In this document: positions 36,584 to 48,390 of the stretch, in pieces
Layout: each line of letters starts with the position of its first letter
How positions within the stretch are numbered: the first letter of the stretch is position 1
NCBI GenBank assembly: GCA_029168955.1
Contig: JAPDOI010001940.1
Location: forward strand, 1-64,000
DNA from: Aplectana chamaeleonis
Lineage: Eukaryota > Nematoda > Chromadorea > Rhabditida > Cosmocercidae
DNA length: 64,000 nucleotides
Direction of reading: 5' to 3'
The notes under the pieces: generated by a model
What the model was told of the DNA's origin: nothing
The model's database searches: none
What the model saw: only the letters and a program-made list of their open reading frames with translations
Program-made: the position numbers and the translations under genes

Positions 36584-38045
36584 GCTTTCTACGGCGTTCG
36601 GCGCACTCTTACATGAGTCCCGCACACTTCATACGGCATCCGGCGCCCTCTTACATGACTATTGCAAAGCATGCCAAAAACTCTGGGAGACACTGTAAAC
36701 AGAACTGATGATACCTGGTTGATAAGGGATAGGGTGTAGAAGGATGGCAGAGTGGTGTGTCTTCATTCACACACCGTTGTTCTCCAGGGATCAGCGGCTG
36801 AAGCTGGGAAGTAGGTTCAGATTTTCAGCCGCTGATCTCTGGAGAAGAACGGTGTGTGAGTGAAGACACACCGCTCTGCGGTGTGAAATACAACAAAATC
36901 GGGGTTAAAACTCAGAAAACGTTCATAATCGGTCTGAGTCCCCATGATTTTTTGTCCGTTTCGCAATACCCCTCTTACATGGGTCCCGCACACTTTATAT
37001 GGCGTCCGGCGCTCTCTTACATGGATCCCGCACATATTCTATGGCGTCCGACGCACTCCCACATGGGTCCCCCACACTTTTTATGACGTCCGGCGCACTC
37101 TAACCCGGTTCACGCATATTTTTCGTAGCGTCGGGCGCACGCCTACATGGGTGCCGTTCTTATTTCTGTGGCGTCCGGCGCACTCTTACATGGGTCCCGC
37201 ACACTTTATATGGCGTCCGGCGCACTCTTACATGGGTCCCGCACATTTCAGATGGGGTCCGGCGCACTCTTACATGGGTCCCGCACATTTTAGATGGCGT
37301 CCGGCGCACTCTTACATGGGTCCCGCACACTTTATATGGCGTCCGGCGCACTCTTACATGGGTCTCGTACACTTTATCTGGCGTCATACTTTTACATGGG
37401 TCCCGCACATTTTCTATGGCGTCCTGCGCACTCCTACATGGGTCCCGTACACTTTCTATGGCGTTCGGCGTACTCTTACATGGGTCCCTTACACTTTCTC
37501 TGAAGTCCGACGTACTCTTACATGGGTCCCGCACATTTTCCATGGCGTCCGGCATACGTCTACTTGGGTCCGGTACACTTTCTATGGCGTTCGGCGCACT
37601 CCTGCATGGGTCCCGCACACTTTATTTGGCGTCCGGCGCACTCTTACATGGGTCCCGTACACTTTATCTGGCGTCGGACTTTTACATGGGTCCCGTGCAC
37701 TTTCCATGGCGTCCGGCGCACTCTTACTTGGGTCCCGCACATTTTTATGGCGTCCGGCGCACTCTTACATGGGTCCCGCACACTTTATTTGGCGTCCGGC
37801 GCACTCTTACATGGGTCCCGCAAATTAATTTATGCATCCGGCGCACTCCTAATTGGGTCCCACATACGTCAGGTGGACTGCCACTGGGGCCCCACACACT
37901 TTTCGGCGTGCCGCGCTCTTTAATGGGTCTCATACACTTTCTACGGCGCTCGGCGCACTGCCATTGGGGTGCCGCACATTTTTTTCGGCGTCTGGCGCAC
38001 TCCCGCTGATGTCCCGCTGACTTTCTACGACGTCCCGTTCGGTTG
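36584..38045 (+). repeat. 42-bp satellite B, main array
   Basis: About 28 monomers of 42 bp (CACTCTTACATGGGTCCCGC, ACACTTTATATGGCGTCCGG, CG). It is interrupted at 36,666-36,964 by a spacer with a hairpin, and grows increasingly diverged towards 38,045. Both strands stay open (plus 14-residue period around SYMGPAHFIWRPAH) because 42 is divisible by 3. Period length equals that of satellite A, but no sequence similarity is evident. I do not regard the 294-codon frame as a gene. Confidence 0.92.
36746..36880. mobile_element. Palindromic MITE-like hairpin within satellite B
   Basis: AGAGTGGTGTGTCTTCATTC, GTTCTCCAGGGATCAGCGGC pairs with GCCGCTGATCTCTGGAGAAG, GAGTGAAGACACACCGCTCT. Arms are about 60 bp with a small loop. 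Confidence 0.8.
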
Positions 38046-38102
38046 TTTCGGGCGTAACCCTTCTAAAACAGAAAAGTCTGCAATTTCAGAATGCACACCT
38101 TA

Positions 38103-38790
38103 GACTGACAGACACAAGACGTTGAAGCTAGGACTTTTTCAGTCGTCACCGTCTACCGTTACCGGCAATCGCTTCGGGACCACCTCGAAATCCACTGGCA
38201 CTATGCCAAGAGAAAACGTAGCGCAGCAAATCGCCGCGAAAGCAGAGGCAGGGTTTTTGAAGACGTGTACTGTTGATTTAGAAAGACACAGCGCGCCTAA
38301 AACTTCACCTTGGCAGGTACCTAACACGAATTTGAGTTTCATACACTGTTTTACGGGAATTTGTGTGTAGATGCATAAGCAAGCTTACGCCTGTGACCCG
38401 AAATTAGTTGGAAATTCAAACAAAAAGGTATTCTTAGACGCTGAGCACAAGTTTGCTATCACTTTTTTTGCTAAATCAGAGTAGATTCTGTTGGGCAAGT
38501 GGACTTTCCGCTCGCTAACGTACTGTTTTGGTCCACATCGCAGCCTTATACGTATGGTATATTCGATTTATCGAAATCTGAGTAACTAATAAACTGCTCA
38601 CAAACAGAACAAATTTAGACCCAAACACCCGTATCCGCTGTCGCTAGTCATTTTCTGGAACAATCGCTTCGCTCTGTTGGCTTGCTGCCAATGGATGGCG
38701 AAGTGGTCCCGCCACGATTGTCCGTAACTGTGGACGGTGACGACTGAAGAAGTCCTAGCTTCAACGTCTTGTCTGACAGACTGGCTGACT
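38103..38790. mobile_element. TIR element, about 690 bp, with about 95-bp inverted ends
   Basis: GACGTTGAAGCTAGGACTTT, CAGTCGTCACCGTCTACCGT at the left mirrors GGACGGTGACGACTGAAGAA, GTCCTAGCTTCAACGTCTTG at the right. A single, more diverged end of the same family lies at 52,150-52,245. No transposase inside. Confidence 0.8.
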
Positions 38791-39112
38791 GACGGACGGA
38801 CACCACTCTCCTTGATTACTATGGAATGATCCGGGAAATCGGTGATAATCAGTTATTTGAACCAAATAGATAGTAACACTATAGCGAATATAACACAATA
38901 AAATTATTATATTAGTCCTATCCTAGAATTAGTACCTAGTTGGTTTACCCTATAATTGGCATGCATGCTGCTCTGAATCATGTAAAGTTGCCAACACTTG
39001 AGGTAAGATAATTTCTTGTGTTTGTTACAACACCTCAAGTGATGGAAGGAAACGAGAGCATGTGAATGGTTACGCGTTCGGCTCCCACCCTGATATCCCA
39101 TTAAAACAGAGG
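38791..39112. other. Spacer, nothing recognised
   Basis: AT-rich unique-looking sequence between the TIR element and the inverted 68-bp repeat. The short open frames show no recognisable features. Confidence 0.4.
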
Positions 39113-39181
39113 TAAGCGCGCTCTAATTGCGACGCCGCGGCGCGACCGCTGCGCGCAGCGAGACACAGCTCAAGGCCACGT
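39113..39181 (-). repeat. GC-rich 68-bp repeat, copy 2 (inverted partner of 31,668-31,735)
   Basis: Contains GCTCTAATTGCGACGCCGCG and GAGACACAGCTCAAGGCCAC, the reverse complement of 31,668-31,735. The pair encloses about 7.4 kb, but no matching target-site duplication was found, so I treat them as two copies rather than as ends of one element. Confidence 0.7.
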
Positions 39182-39722
39182 AGTATTCCTGATGGGAGGG
39201 TTTCTATGCGGTAAGCTTGAGAAAGGCTGCAGGGCGTTTTCATCAACAGAACAATACCCATTTTTGAGAGCCTTGGTAGAAATCATTCCATTCCTTCCAA
39301 CTTTACGTCATTCAAAATTTTCATTCGAGAAAAATTTGAGCTGGCTGATCGTACAAGTAGCCCTTCCTGACTGGTTGGATAGCTTTTGATTCCTTTCTTT
39401 AGGTTGATTATGGCAGCAATGCGCTTTTCTTTTCTGTTCCGTTATGTTGTTTTTTTCTAGTTTCCATGCTTCCAACTTCCTATGGTTCATTCGTATTTCG
39501 CGGTAGTTTTGAACATTGTTTTTGACTACATAGGCTTGCCTATGTAATAAATATATAAAGGGAAGTGCTGAACAAAAGGAGCCCAAGCTGTGTTTCAACG
39601 CGGAAATTCGTTGGCAGGAAGCCAATTGCGTCGTGCTAGCATATTACGCTCAAAACCGCTTCGTTCCGTCAAGTTCTTTAATGGAAGCGTCCTCCAAACA
39701 TTGAGTTTCTCCATCTCGCAAG
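39182..39722. other. Spacer left of the large hAT-like element
   Basis: No gene recognised. The last eight bases (CTCGCAAG, 39,715-39,722) match the eight bases after the right end at 51,440 in seven of eight positions. Confidence 0.4.
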
Positions 39723-40418
39723 CAGGGATGAGCGGAATTCCGATTTCCGATGGTTTTTGGCCTTCCGATTTTCGATAAAAAACCTAAAAATGCGGAAAAA
39801 ATCGGAAATATCGAAGTTTAGGTTTTTGAACCCTTTTCCTTGCCAAATTCTTAGGGATATCTGGGGCGCTGAATTCGAATTCGAGGCCCGTCTTCACTTT
39901 TCAGAAAGCTAGGGTTGAGTGCATTAAAAGGAAAGTTATTCAGTAACATCCTACTGTCTACATATGTTTGCCTAACTAGACTCCGTTTCATTCCAAGTGA
40001 ACTCATGTTTTCGGTTATCACAGCGCGGAGCGGTGGCTTTTTCGTCGAAACCTCCTTATCACTAGTTATATTTCACCGAGGCCCATCGCTCCGCTGCTGG
40101 TGATAATCAAAATCAACAGGTCATTACGGCTGTACCAGAGCTTATGTGTGTGTGTCTGTGTGTGTTTGTGAGAATCAACGGAAATTTGGTCGTTTTTTTT
40201 TTCAAAAATGAAGCGATTTGGTTTGTTGTTATTATGGTGTGATGGCGTGTACTGATAACACGATATAATCAGTTCCCTATATAAAAGCTTGCTGAAAGAG
40301 TTCATGACCGGTTTCGCGTGAGATTTAAGGCCCGCTGTGAGTTTCTCGAGGGAAGTGTGCGGGACTTCACTGGTAAGGAATTTCTGACAGAGTTACATGC
40401 GAATTAAGGGCTCTAGAT

Positions 40419-41375
40419 ATGCTCTCGGCAACCTGCCTTTACAACTTTAAGTTAGCCAATACTATCGAACACCGGCTTCATCCCAAAGTCATCTGGGATG
40501 GCCACGAGCTGCCACTGTCTAAGCATCCTCGACTACTGGGAGTCTTCCTGGATCCCTCGCTACGATTTCATGAGAATGCGCGTATACGTGCTGCCTCAGC
40601 CAACTCGCGCAACAACATTCTTCGCGCATTGGCTGGAACTACCTGGGGCAGCACGAAGGAAGTGCTACGTATGACATATAGAGCCATGGTGCAGCCGGTC
40701 TTGGAATATGGTGCCCCTATATGGACCAGACATCTCTCTGAATCCTCTTGGTGCAGATTGCAGAGAACACAGAATACTGCCCTCAGGCTTATCACTGGAT
40801 GTCACAAGTCGACGCCTATTCCGCATCTACATCAGGAAACCGGCCTACTTCCCGTGAAAGAGCACTGCTTACTCCAGTCTCAGCAATTTCTAATAAGTAT
40901 TGTCAAGAGCCCGACCCATCCTAATTACCATCTTCTGTCGTCTGGCCCCCACCCAAGAAGCATACGCACGCCGCTCAGTGCTTCCCTGTCTGCAGTCGAT
41001 CAACAACGCTGGGCTACATCCGAGCTATCACGAAGAAGACTCCAGATGGCTGAGCATACGCGGTTCGTGGCAGAGTACCTGTCTGATGCTCAGCCCAACT
41101 TAATCTATGGCGGCGTGCCCCCACGAGTCGACGACAGCGAAGCTGGACTACCGAGACGTACCCGAACAATACTCGCTGGTCTGCGATGCGGTCACTCCAG
41201 ATATCTAAAGGCCACTCATCGGATTGATCAGTCAGTCCCTGATAAGCGCCCCGACTGTGAATGTGCTGGACATGATTCATTGCATCTATTTTCATGTCCG
41301 GCCAGGCCTACAACCTTGTCTGCTCGAGATCTATGGTACAAGCCGTGTGAGGTGGCTAGCTTCCTACGCCTCTGA
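40419..41375 (+). pseudogene. Non-LTR retrotransposon ORF2, 5'-truncated (RT thumb to C-terminus)
   Basis: A 318-codon frame with hallmarks of the region after the catalytic core of jockey/CR1-type reverse transcriptases. These are the LGVFLDPSLRFHENARIRAA motif near residue 40, the YRAMVQPVLEYGAPIW motif near residue 90, and a C-terminal C-x-C-x6-H-x3-C cluster (CECAGHDSLHLFSC) near residue 285, followed by ARDLWYKP. The endonuclease and the YxDD active site are missing, as expected for a 5'-truncated insertion, so the protein cannot be active. The first Met is simply the first after an upstream stop. It lies inside the large hAT-like element, left of the Mutator-like element. C-terminal relatives occur at 58,443 and 59,830. 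Confidence 0.88.
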
Positions 41376-41587
41376 TGCGATGCTCTGTTCATGGCTGACA
41401 AGAAGAAGACAACTTTAAGTTACATTTGACCTTAAACATTTGGATGTATGCTCCACGGTGTGGGTTGAGTTACCTTGTGACATAAAGCACTGGCGTGTAA
41501 CCTAAATATATTATGTTATCGCACATGTAACTTAACTACGCGGCATGCCGTTCCCTAGGGAGGTATACGATGCACCCTGGAGCATGG

Positions 41588-41702
41588 ACAAGCCTCTCTA
41601 ACACACCGGTCAACGCTTCGTGGTTACGGTAGCGTGGCGTGTTGTACCGGAGTGTACAGAGGTGTAAGGGCGTCGCGCGCGACGACGCCGCGCGCGGCGG
41701 CT
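41588..41702 (+). repeat. Left TIR of the MULE
   Basis: About 115 bp, inverted match to 49,795-49,912. It ends in a GC-rich dyad-rich tract (GCGTCGCGCGCGACGACGCC). The inner boundary is approximate. Confidence 0.88.
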
Positions 41703-42951
41703 ATCATTGGAGCGCATTTCACGGCTGTGATTACTTCACTTTTATAACCTACATTATTTCATGCGTTTTTTCTGAGGAAAACGGACGACTATGACGAAAG
41801 AAGTTAATTTCTCTTACATTTGCGTTATATTCGTGGCTTTCTTGGTTCAGTCAGAACAAAGCAGGACTGTATGCATGTTCCTATTTGTGAAAATTTCCCC
41901 GTATCAGTGCCTTCATGCTTTATTCCCAAGTTCATGGCTCTGAATAGGGCTTTTTTGCTGGATATAATGTAGCGACGTGATGAATATTATACGGAAAATT
42001 TCAAAACAGTCCTAGCTTTCAGGAAATCCGTTATGACATTCAGGGACCGTATGCATAAACGTTACAAATGCGATAACGATCATATATTACAAATCACATT
42101 ATTAAATATTATTACAGTGAAGAATTTTGTGCTGACACCGACTGATACGCCACCCTAGCCTTGAATGCTTATGCAGACGGCACCACTCTCAAGAAAGCAA
42201 CAAAATAACAGGATTAAAAAGCCTCCAAATGTACATTCTTGGGACCAAATTTCTCGTGACAACCCAAAAACATGATCAGAATCTTTATTTCCACAAATCA
42301 TTGAGAAATTTCTCTCTAAATCTCCACCTATGTTTATAGTGCACTCATTTGGGGAGAACGATGGAACGTCCCCTTTGAATGGAATGTCTCGCTGTTCTTT
42401 CTCGACTGACTGATGACAACTAGATCATGAATATTCTCATCGAAAACTTCCCCACCAATGTTTGAGAGAGTTGAGAGGGGCCAGAACACGATCGAGTCCG
42501 CTCGGCCTTCTCTACGACACGATCGCTCCAAATACTGCCTCTCTCTTCATATACATGGATCTATATAAATATTACTCATTTATCAACAACGTAATGTAAC
42601 AAACTCATTTATCAACAACGTAACAACTAATAGGAAATAACATCAACAAACAACTATTCACTAGACTAACAACCCATAGTTTATCACAACGGTATATTTT
42701 CACTAAGTCATATCTCATGACGGTCATGATAATCCCCTGTAATTTGAAGCGTTCTAAAGCTCTTTCCAGGCTTCCGCCGATGTGCTGAGTTAATGTGGAA
42801 ATGGCTAGCTGTCAGTAGAGTTGACATGACCTGAAAAGGTGGTCGAAAATCACACAAAAAATATCTGCGTTATGCACTCAAACGCTAATACAGACCATCC
42901 ATTCCCATCTCGGCAGAGCACTTTCGTACCACTATCATTGGAACGAAGCGG
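41703..42951. other. MULE interior, about 1.2 kb, no recognised gene
   Basis: AT-rich. Contains a 22-bp direct repeat (AACTCATTTATCAACAACGT) at 42,600-42,630. No coding features recognised. Confidence 0.4.
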
Positions 42952-43232
42952 TTATCCCCGCTTATTTCTTCTTTTCCACAGCTGTATTTTCCACAGAACA
43001 GCCGCTTTGTTTAAATGATAGTGATCTGAAAGTGCTATGTCTAGAATAACGGGCAGGTACCCACCACTAGAAGTATCGCTCAGTCGAATATTGCCACGAT
43101 CAAGAAGAGCTCTTGCGCTTTGGGTACTCCAGCTTCTATTCCATCCTCTGTTCGTAGACCACAAGTTTTTCTGGAAGGAGTTTTTTAGAAAATATATCGG
43201 TCAAATACTTAGAGGCAATTGGAAATCTTTAC
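42952..43232 (-). other. Possible last exon region of the MULE gene
   Basis: After the donor at 43,232 the minus strand has a CTTCCAG acceptor followed by an open stretch to a stop at 42,952. The reading frame that joins the previous exon is not certain, and I do not recognise a domain. Confidence 0.3.
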
Positions 43233-46200
43233 CTTTTCCAGTCTTGCTTTGTGCATCTCTGTAGCTCGCCTAGAGCATCTTTGCGGTTTCAGAACGTGCC
43301 TTCCAGATGCAGCAACATCGCTCCTATTCACCATGGTCGGAAGAGAAGTTCCATAGTCCTCGGGTTTGATTCGCAACAGCGTTTCCTTTAAATTCCCCAT
43401 GTGAACAGTCCTTGATTCGGAATCGAGTCGGGTTATGTTTGCCACGATACTGCGGATGCGATCAAGCTGCTGAAATGTTCAAATTATCCACAATCAAGAG
43501 AACCATTGAATAAAAGTAAACTCCAAATATCGTGCGGTACCGATTGCCACAAGGGCATGAAATGATGATATCAGTTGCTTTGCTATATCAGACTGACAGG
43601 CTCAACCTCTCAAATGGAATTTGCAGAGTATTTTATGGCTTGGTGGCAATCGGTACCGCACAGTATTTTTCGTCTAGTTCAAATAAATACCCCAAAGTTT
43701 ACTTACAATCGTAATTTCATTCATATCATTCTTCCAATTATCATCATTCGTTGGAGCTGGAGTGACGCTCTCAGTTTCTTCTTCGGAAGGCTCCGCATTT
43801 TCTCTTTCACCATTCGTTGAAGCTGACGTGACACTCTCAGCTTCTTCTTCTTTGGACGGCTCCGAATTTTCTTGATCGTTAGCGCTACACGGTGTAGGTT
43901 CACTCTGGACATCTTCCGGAAGCGATATACGGTTTCGGTTTTCGATCTAGTCTGACGCATGGACCAGGCGGCTGGCCTTGCGGGGTTGGCGGCCTCACTG
44001 GAGAATGCGGTTTCGATTCGCGCGGTGTGATCTACCGCCGCAGCCCCGTTCATTCATCAGACTAAAATTATTGTGCGAACTCTACAAGATATCGATTCAC
44101 ATGCGTCATCTTCTGAAATGGCATTTCTATTTACTGCAGGGCGTCCTAACATTTAAAAAGTCTTCAACATACCATCATGGTTCATGAACCAGGCGTGCGC
44201 ATGCTTGCATGCGACACCTGCCTTCACGCTGTCTGGGCAGCTCACTCCACCGAGTAAGGACAAATACCGCAAAGCATGCAGTGCGAGGTATCCTGAAACT
44301 GAGCTGTAATGCTACAAATGTAAACTTTAAAAGAATCAAGTACCACTTACACTTTTGCAGGTGCAATCTTTCTTCAATATATCGTAGGTGGTGCATACCA
44401 ATGTGAATGATGAAATTCTCCAATGATTTTTGGAAATCCTTTTCAGACTAATTCGGGCTTCAACGGCTTTACGGTGATTTCGGAGGTTTTTTTTGCAACG
44501 GTACTTTCCGTCCATGAGCAGTCTCTTATCCTGAATAACAATAAGCTAGACTCAAAGATGCAGTATAGCTTACTCTAAAATTCACCTTTATCTCATGGTC
44601 CCGAATTAACTCGTTGACAGCATCCATCAAAATTTGTAGAATATAATCCATCCTGTGATTCTTGACTCGATTCAAGTATGTATACTTGAGTAAACGATGC
44701 CATCGTTCACAATACATATTTGTGTTCGCAATAGCGTCAGTCCTGTTGTATGGCGCCCACTCAGGTTCGCGTACGATGTAATTCCTATTCAAATACTCTG
44801 CGAAATCTCTGGAGTTCCCCTCTTCGGATTCAGGTGCATTCAGCAGCTCGTTGAAGAGATCGGACTTGAGTTTCGCGAAATGGAAGCGATTGCTCTGGAC
44901 GAAAATGGCCTTGAGTAATCTGCGAACTTCGAATTCCTTATCTTTTGATTTCTACGGAAAACACGACTTCATCTTTTCAAATACTGCCTTCTTGACATGC
45001 CATGTACACAGTAATTTCTTCGTCCCATTGTCGACAAAAACGGCGTTGTAGGCGTTCCAGAATGCCGGTGCGTCATCAGATAAAAAGCATTTTGGGTTGA
45101 ATCCGGGGTAGAGTTTTTGAATCTCCTGGAAAAGCTCCATACACTGCTCAGCACGCACAGAGTTCGATAGCATAAAAGCCGCAGGCAATCCTCTTCGAAA
45201 AAAATCAGTGACCATCAGAGTGGTTAGTTTAAGATGGTAGCGAGTGACGAAGAACGTATCATCTATTGCGACCCCATCAAAGCTATGCGTTCTCAGTAGC
45301 TCCACCTGTTCATCAGTGATTATAACAAGGCAGAATTCCTTGTGTCCATCAGTGTGGGGTATTTCCAAGCATCGTATCCCCCAAGCGACACCTTCCTCTT
45401 CATATCTCTTCTTCACCGATGTAACGTCATCGTCGTCCAATTTCCCCAGATATAAAGCAAGGCTTTTTTTTTCACGGAACGAATATCCGATGCGGTTGTG
45501 TAGTATAGACGATTCCTTTTGGATACATGTTCCATCCTTATGGCACGTAGTATGTATGGAGTTGGGATGTTGAATCTGAGGAATCGTGCTATTTCTTGTT
45601 TGTCAGAATCTGACAAAGGCAGTGCTGATGCCTCTACTGAGTGTCCACAGTGTGCAGCACAGAATGAAACTTTCGCAGAGCCATCGAATCGAGAGGTCCA
45701 CGTCTAAACAACATCCCTCATGAACTTCTAAGAAAATAATAATGTGCCGTTAAAGCACTGGTGGCACTTTTAGGATATCATAGGTAATCATCAGAATCCA
45801 ACGCACTTTGTTGAAGGAGCAGTGCACCAAAATCTAGAGTGCTGTTGGGTAAGATTGCCGTGAAGCCACGTTTCTGCACCTTGGTGACCAAAACATCCCA
45901 AAATTCCACGATCTCCTCCCGAATTATTTCTCAGGTCGAAGTTCTTACTATGTCCATCCGAAATTTTCATTTTTTTTTTCACGACACCCCAACCAACCCC
46001 TGCGAAATTAGGTAACCGAGCTTAACGCTCTGTCCACTGGAGATTTCTTTCGGATTTCGTTAGTTCAATAGAGCAGCCCGGGCTTCGCCAACCCCGATCA
46101 GAAATGTCCAAGTTTGACTCAGTATTTGAAAGATTACCCCTCTCAACAAATCATTCAAACCGATATTCTTGAGATCTCTCCTAACCACCCGATGTGTCGC

Positions 46201-47494
46201 GACTCGACCTTGCTCAGTCTTGGGTGAGGGTTCTTCAAGCACAAGAAAATCAACTATTTCGATTGAAATTATGTGTGAACGTACACTGCGCCCTCAATGT
46301 ATCCTATTAATTTCTCAGTAGGCTGCTTGCGAAGCTACTTGATATCAAGCGATCAAAATAGCACTGGGTGCTTTAAATGAAACCACACCTCGCCTTGTTC
46401 GTCGAAGCTGGAATGTCCTGAGAATCCATGTTCGAAAGAAATGTAAGAAGCAGCGGCAAAAAAAACATCGAGCAATTAATTCCCAGCATGCTGGCAGCAC
46501 AGCAGCAGACCGTAGCATCCACTGAGAAATCAATAAGGTTGGATAAGGTACTTCTAACTAGAACGAAATGTCTAGAAAATAAGGGGGCCTGTCATATATA
46601 TATCTTCAAATGTGAAGAGCAGAAGCGCGTCGCTATTTTTGACTTGTGCGGTGTGCGTGCGCCCGTTCCACGTGGGCAGTGAACTCCGGACCTGAAGTGA
46701 ACCTTTTACCAAGGTTTTCGACTATTAACAAAATTAGATATTACCTGTTACAAATATAATGCTTTACGATATGCAATCCATCGTGATGGGATGATTTCAT
46801 CTTCCAGTAGGTGATGTGCATGCGCTGCATCGCTTCACGCCATATCTGAATAACATATTAGGGAAAGCGTCGTGTAATACACAATGTTCAACTACCCACC
46901 TCAAACTCGTTTTCAGATTGAAACTCCATTGAATCTACTGCAAATGAAGGATCATCGTGAGACGAAACCAGATGTGCATTCAGCTCTTCTTGTCCTTTCA
47001 TTTTGTCCGAACAGAGGGGACAAGAGAAAGGCATGACAGCCGTTACTTCATCCTTATTCAGCCTTCGCTCATGCGCCTTGATAGCCTCCCCATTTGTAGT
47101 TTGAAAATTGCACATCTTGTGAGGACACAGGAATTGCCTGACTTTTGAGGCGGACAGAACTTTGGCCGCTTCTTGTCCTTCACTCCCATGGAAGTCTCGC
47201 AAATGACTCAAAAGTTTGTAGTGTGTGTAGGTCTTTCCACAATAAGAACATTCACCAGAAGCAGTATCCATAGTGTTGCGTTGAGAACTCTGAAACATAT
47301 ACATGGGTGTCTACAGAAACTGGCTTGTAAATGAATTGATCGTAGGTACAGTCAACGCGAAATTGTTTGTCTGTATGGCGTATTTTGTCGATGACTTTTC
47401 GAAGTACTCGAGCTTCGTTAAATTTTACGTCAAAATGTAGAGGAATTTTCGGGCAGTGACAGCCTTTAAAAACCCCCCGTTCCTTCTCTTCCAT
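43233..47494 (-). pseudogene. MULE transposase gene with C2H2 fingers and SWIM-like zinc motif, degenerate
   Basis: Multi-exon gene, read by eye. It starts at MEEKERGVFKGCHCPK (47,494). Exon 46,900-47,289 has C2H2-type fingers (CSYCGKTY ... HLRDFH; CPLCSDKM ... HLVSSH). Exon 46,745-46,845 ends HYICNR and continues at 46,691 with SGVHCPRGTGAR. Exon 44,586-45,703 holds the AHCGH motif, LPLSDSDKQEIARFLRF, and the MULE DDE core (GVAIDDTFF, LTTLMVTDFF, FLSDDAPAFWNAYN, CTWHVKKAV). Exon 44,351-44,530 ends DCTCKS. Exon 44,173-44,292 has HCMLCGICPYSV, then VKAGVACKHAHA, a SWIM-type C-x-H. An acidic exon (about 43,707-43,948) and a basic exon (43,233-43,469) follow. Defects are a frameshift in a nine-A run (45,467-45,475), an in-frame TAG at 44,952-44,954, and a one-base loss near 44,244 inside the zinc motif. 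Introns of 54-60 bp end in TTCAG or CAG. Confidence 0.85.
43527..43665. mobile_element. Small TIR element in an intron of the MULE gene
   Basis: CGTGCGGTACCGATTGCCAC and GTGGCAATCGGTACCGCACA are inverted ends about 140 bp apart, located in the 237-bp intron 43,470-43,706. The left portion (ACAAGGGCATGAAATGATGA) matches the left end of the 58,847-59,665 element. Confidence 0.7.
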
Positions 47495-48041
47495 AGAGAG
47501 GGCGGCTTCGATTCATTGAACATTTCATCACTGTGAGAGCTAGACTAAATAACCAAAAAGTGTTCGAGAATAATTTTCATCGATGTGACGAATTTTGCCT
47601 TTTTTCAGAATTTTGGCCCCAAAAATTCGATCAGGATTCTCTACAAAAAGTCGCATTTCTATCTAATCCTCAATAGGGGGAGTATCCTTTATACTTTCAC
47701 TGTTGAGCGACCGCCGCCTGCTCATCTTAAGGGTCCTTTATACTCCCGCCGCCGAGCGGCGCGGCACAATGCATTTCTGTAATATTGTTCATGCGACGCG
47801 GCACGATCGATATTGTAGGATTGCATTTCGCCGCGCCGCTCGGCGGCGGAAGTATCAGCGACGCCTTATCCAACGATTTAGACCATCCAACTTCAAGTTG
47901 AGCACTATTACAAGTCTTACCACTAATACTTAAACTGCCGAATATCGACGGCCTCGATAATCATGGCCCAGCAATCTCTCAGAATTGAATTACACGACGG
48001 CCTAGATGGAAAGGCGTTCTTACAAGAACAAAAAGCCTTAC
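47495..48041. other. Spacer between MULE gene and CHCHD2-like fragment, with GC-rich hairpin
   Basis: At 47,740-47,870 CCCGCCGCCGAGCGGCGCGG mirrors CCGCGCCGCTCGGCGGCGGA around CAATGCATTTCTGTAATATT. The same hairpin family recurs at 51,770-52,010. No third exon of the CHCHD2-like fragment is visible here. Confidence 0.6.
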
Positions 48042-48335
48042 CGCAGCACTTCCGATTGTCACTCCGGCAGTTGCGGCCATTTGTGTCGCTAATCCTGGCT
48101 CTTCAGATGAAGCGGCCATAGGTGCTCCCATAGCGTTAGGAGGTGGTGCTGCATGTGCTATAAAACAACAAAATGAACCAAAATGCAGAAACCAATAATA
48201 AAGACAATAACGGGACATACTAAGCCTAGCCGGCATCGATGACATTGGTGGGAGAGCTGGAGCGGGTCGCGTTTTCGGAGGTGGCGAGGATCGCACGGGA
48301 GCCGAACGTTTCGGTGATGTAGTTCGTCGGAAGAC
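48042..48335 (-). pseudogene. CHCHD2/CHCHD10 (HAR-1)-like N-terminal gene fragment, spliced
   Basis: Two exons on the minus strand (48,221-48,335 and 48,042-48,157) are separated by a 63-bp intron that starts GTATGT and ends TTTTATAG. Exon 1 encodes a basic, proline-rich segment (RRTTSPKRSAPVRSSPPPKT, PAPALPP). Exon 2 encodes APPPNAMGAPMAASSEEPGL followed by ATQMAATAGVTIGSAA, then a GTAAGG donor. CHCHD2-family proteins have an R/P/A-rich mitochondrial leader followed by a PGL-x-QMAATAGGV-x-IGSAVGH helix, and then the twin CX9C domain. The helix and the CX9C part are not found downstream, and the start exon is not evident upstream. In full-length proteins the family acts in mitochondria; this piece should be inactive. 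It lies inside the MULE, between its transposase gene and right TIR, which suggests capture. Confidence 0.7.
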
Positions 48336-48390
48336 CTATTTTCCTGCAACAATACTCAATCTAGATGAAGCTTATCTCACTCATCTGAGT

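Noticed and set aside
36944..37828. 294-codon ORF over satellite B
   Set aside because: All six frames show similar long runs; it is a by-product of a 42-bp period.
31668..39181. One 7.5-kb transposon bounded by the 68-bp inverted repeats
   Set aside because: Flanking bases do not match, and the interior holds satellite B and several independent elements.
39113..39722. Host-gene exons near the retrotransposon
   Set aside because: Open frames are short, overlap on both strands, and lack splice signals or domains.
46060..46242. Minus frame ATHRVVRRDLKNIGLND as a MULE exon
   Set aside because: It looked like a motif after the DDE domain, but it lies upstream of exon 44,586-45,703, which continues well from the AHCGH motif. 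Position and frame do not fit.
46428..46682. Plus-strand 84-codon frame
   Set aside because: It is antisense to the MULE exon that starts at 46,691 and has no independent support.
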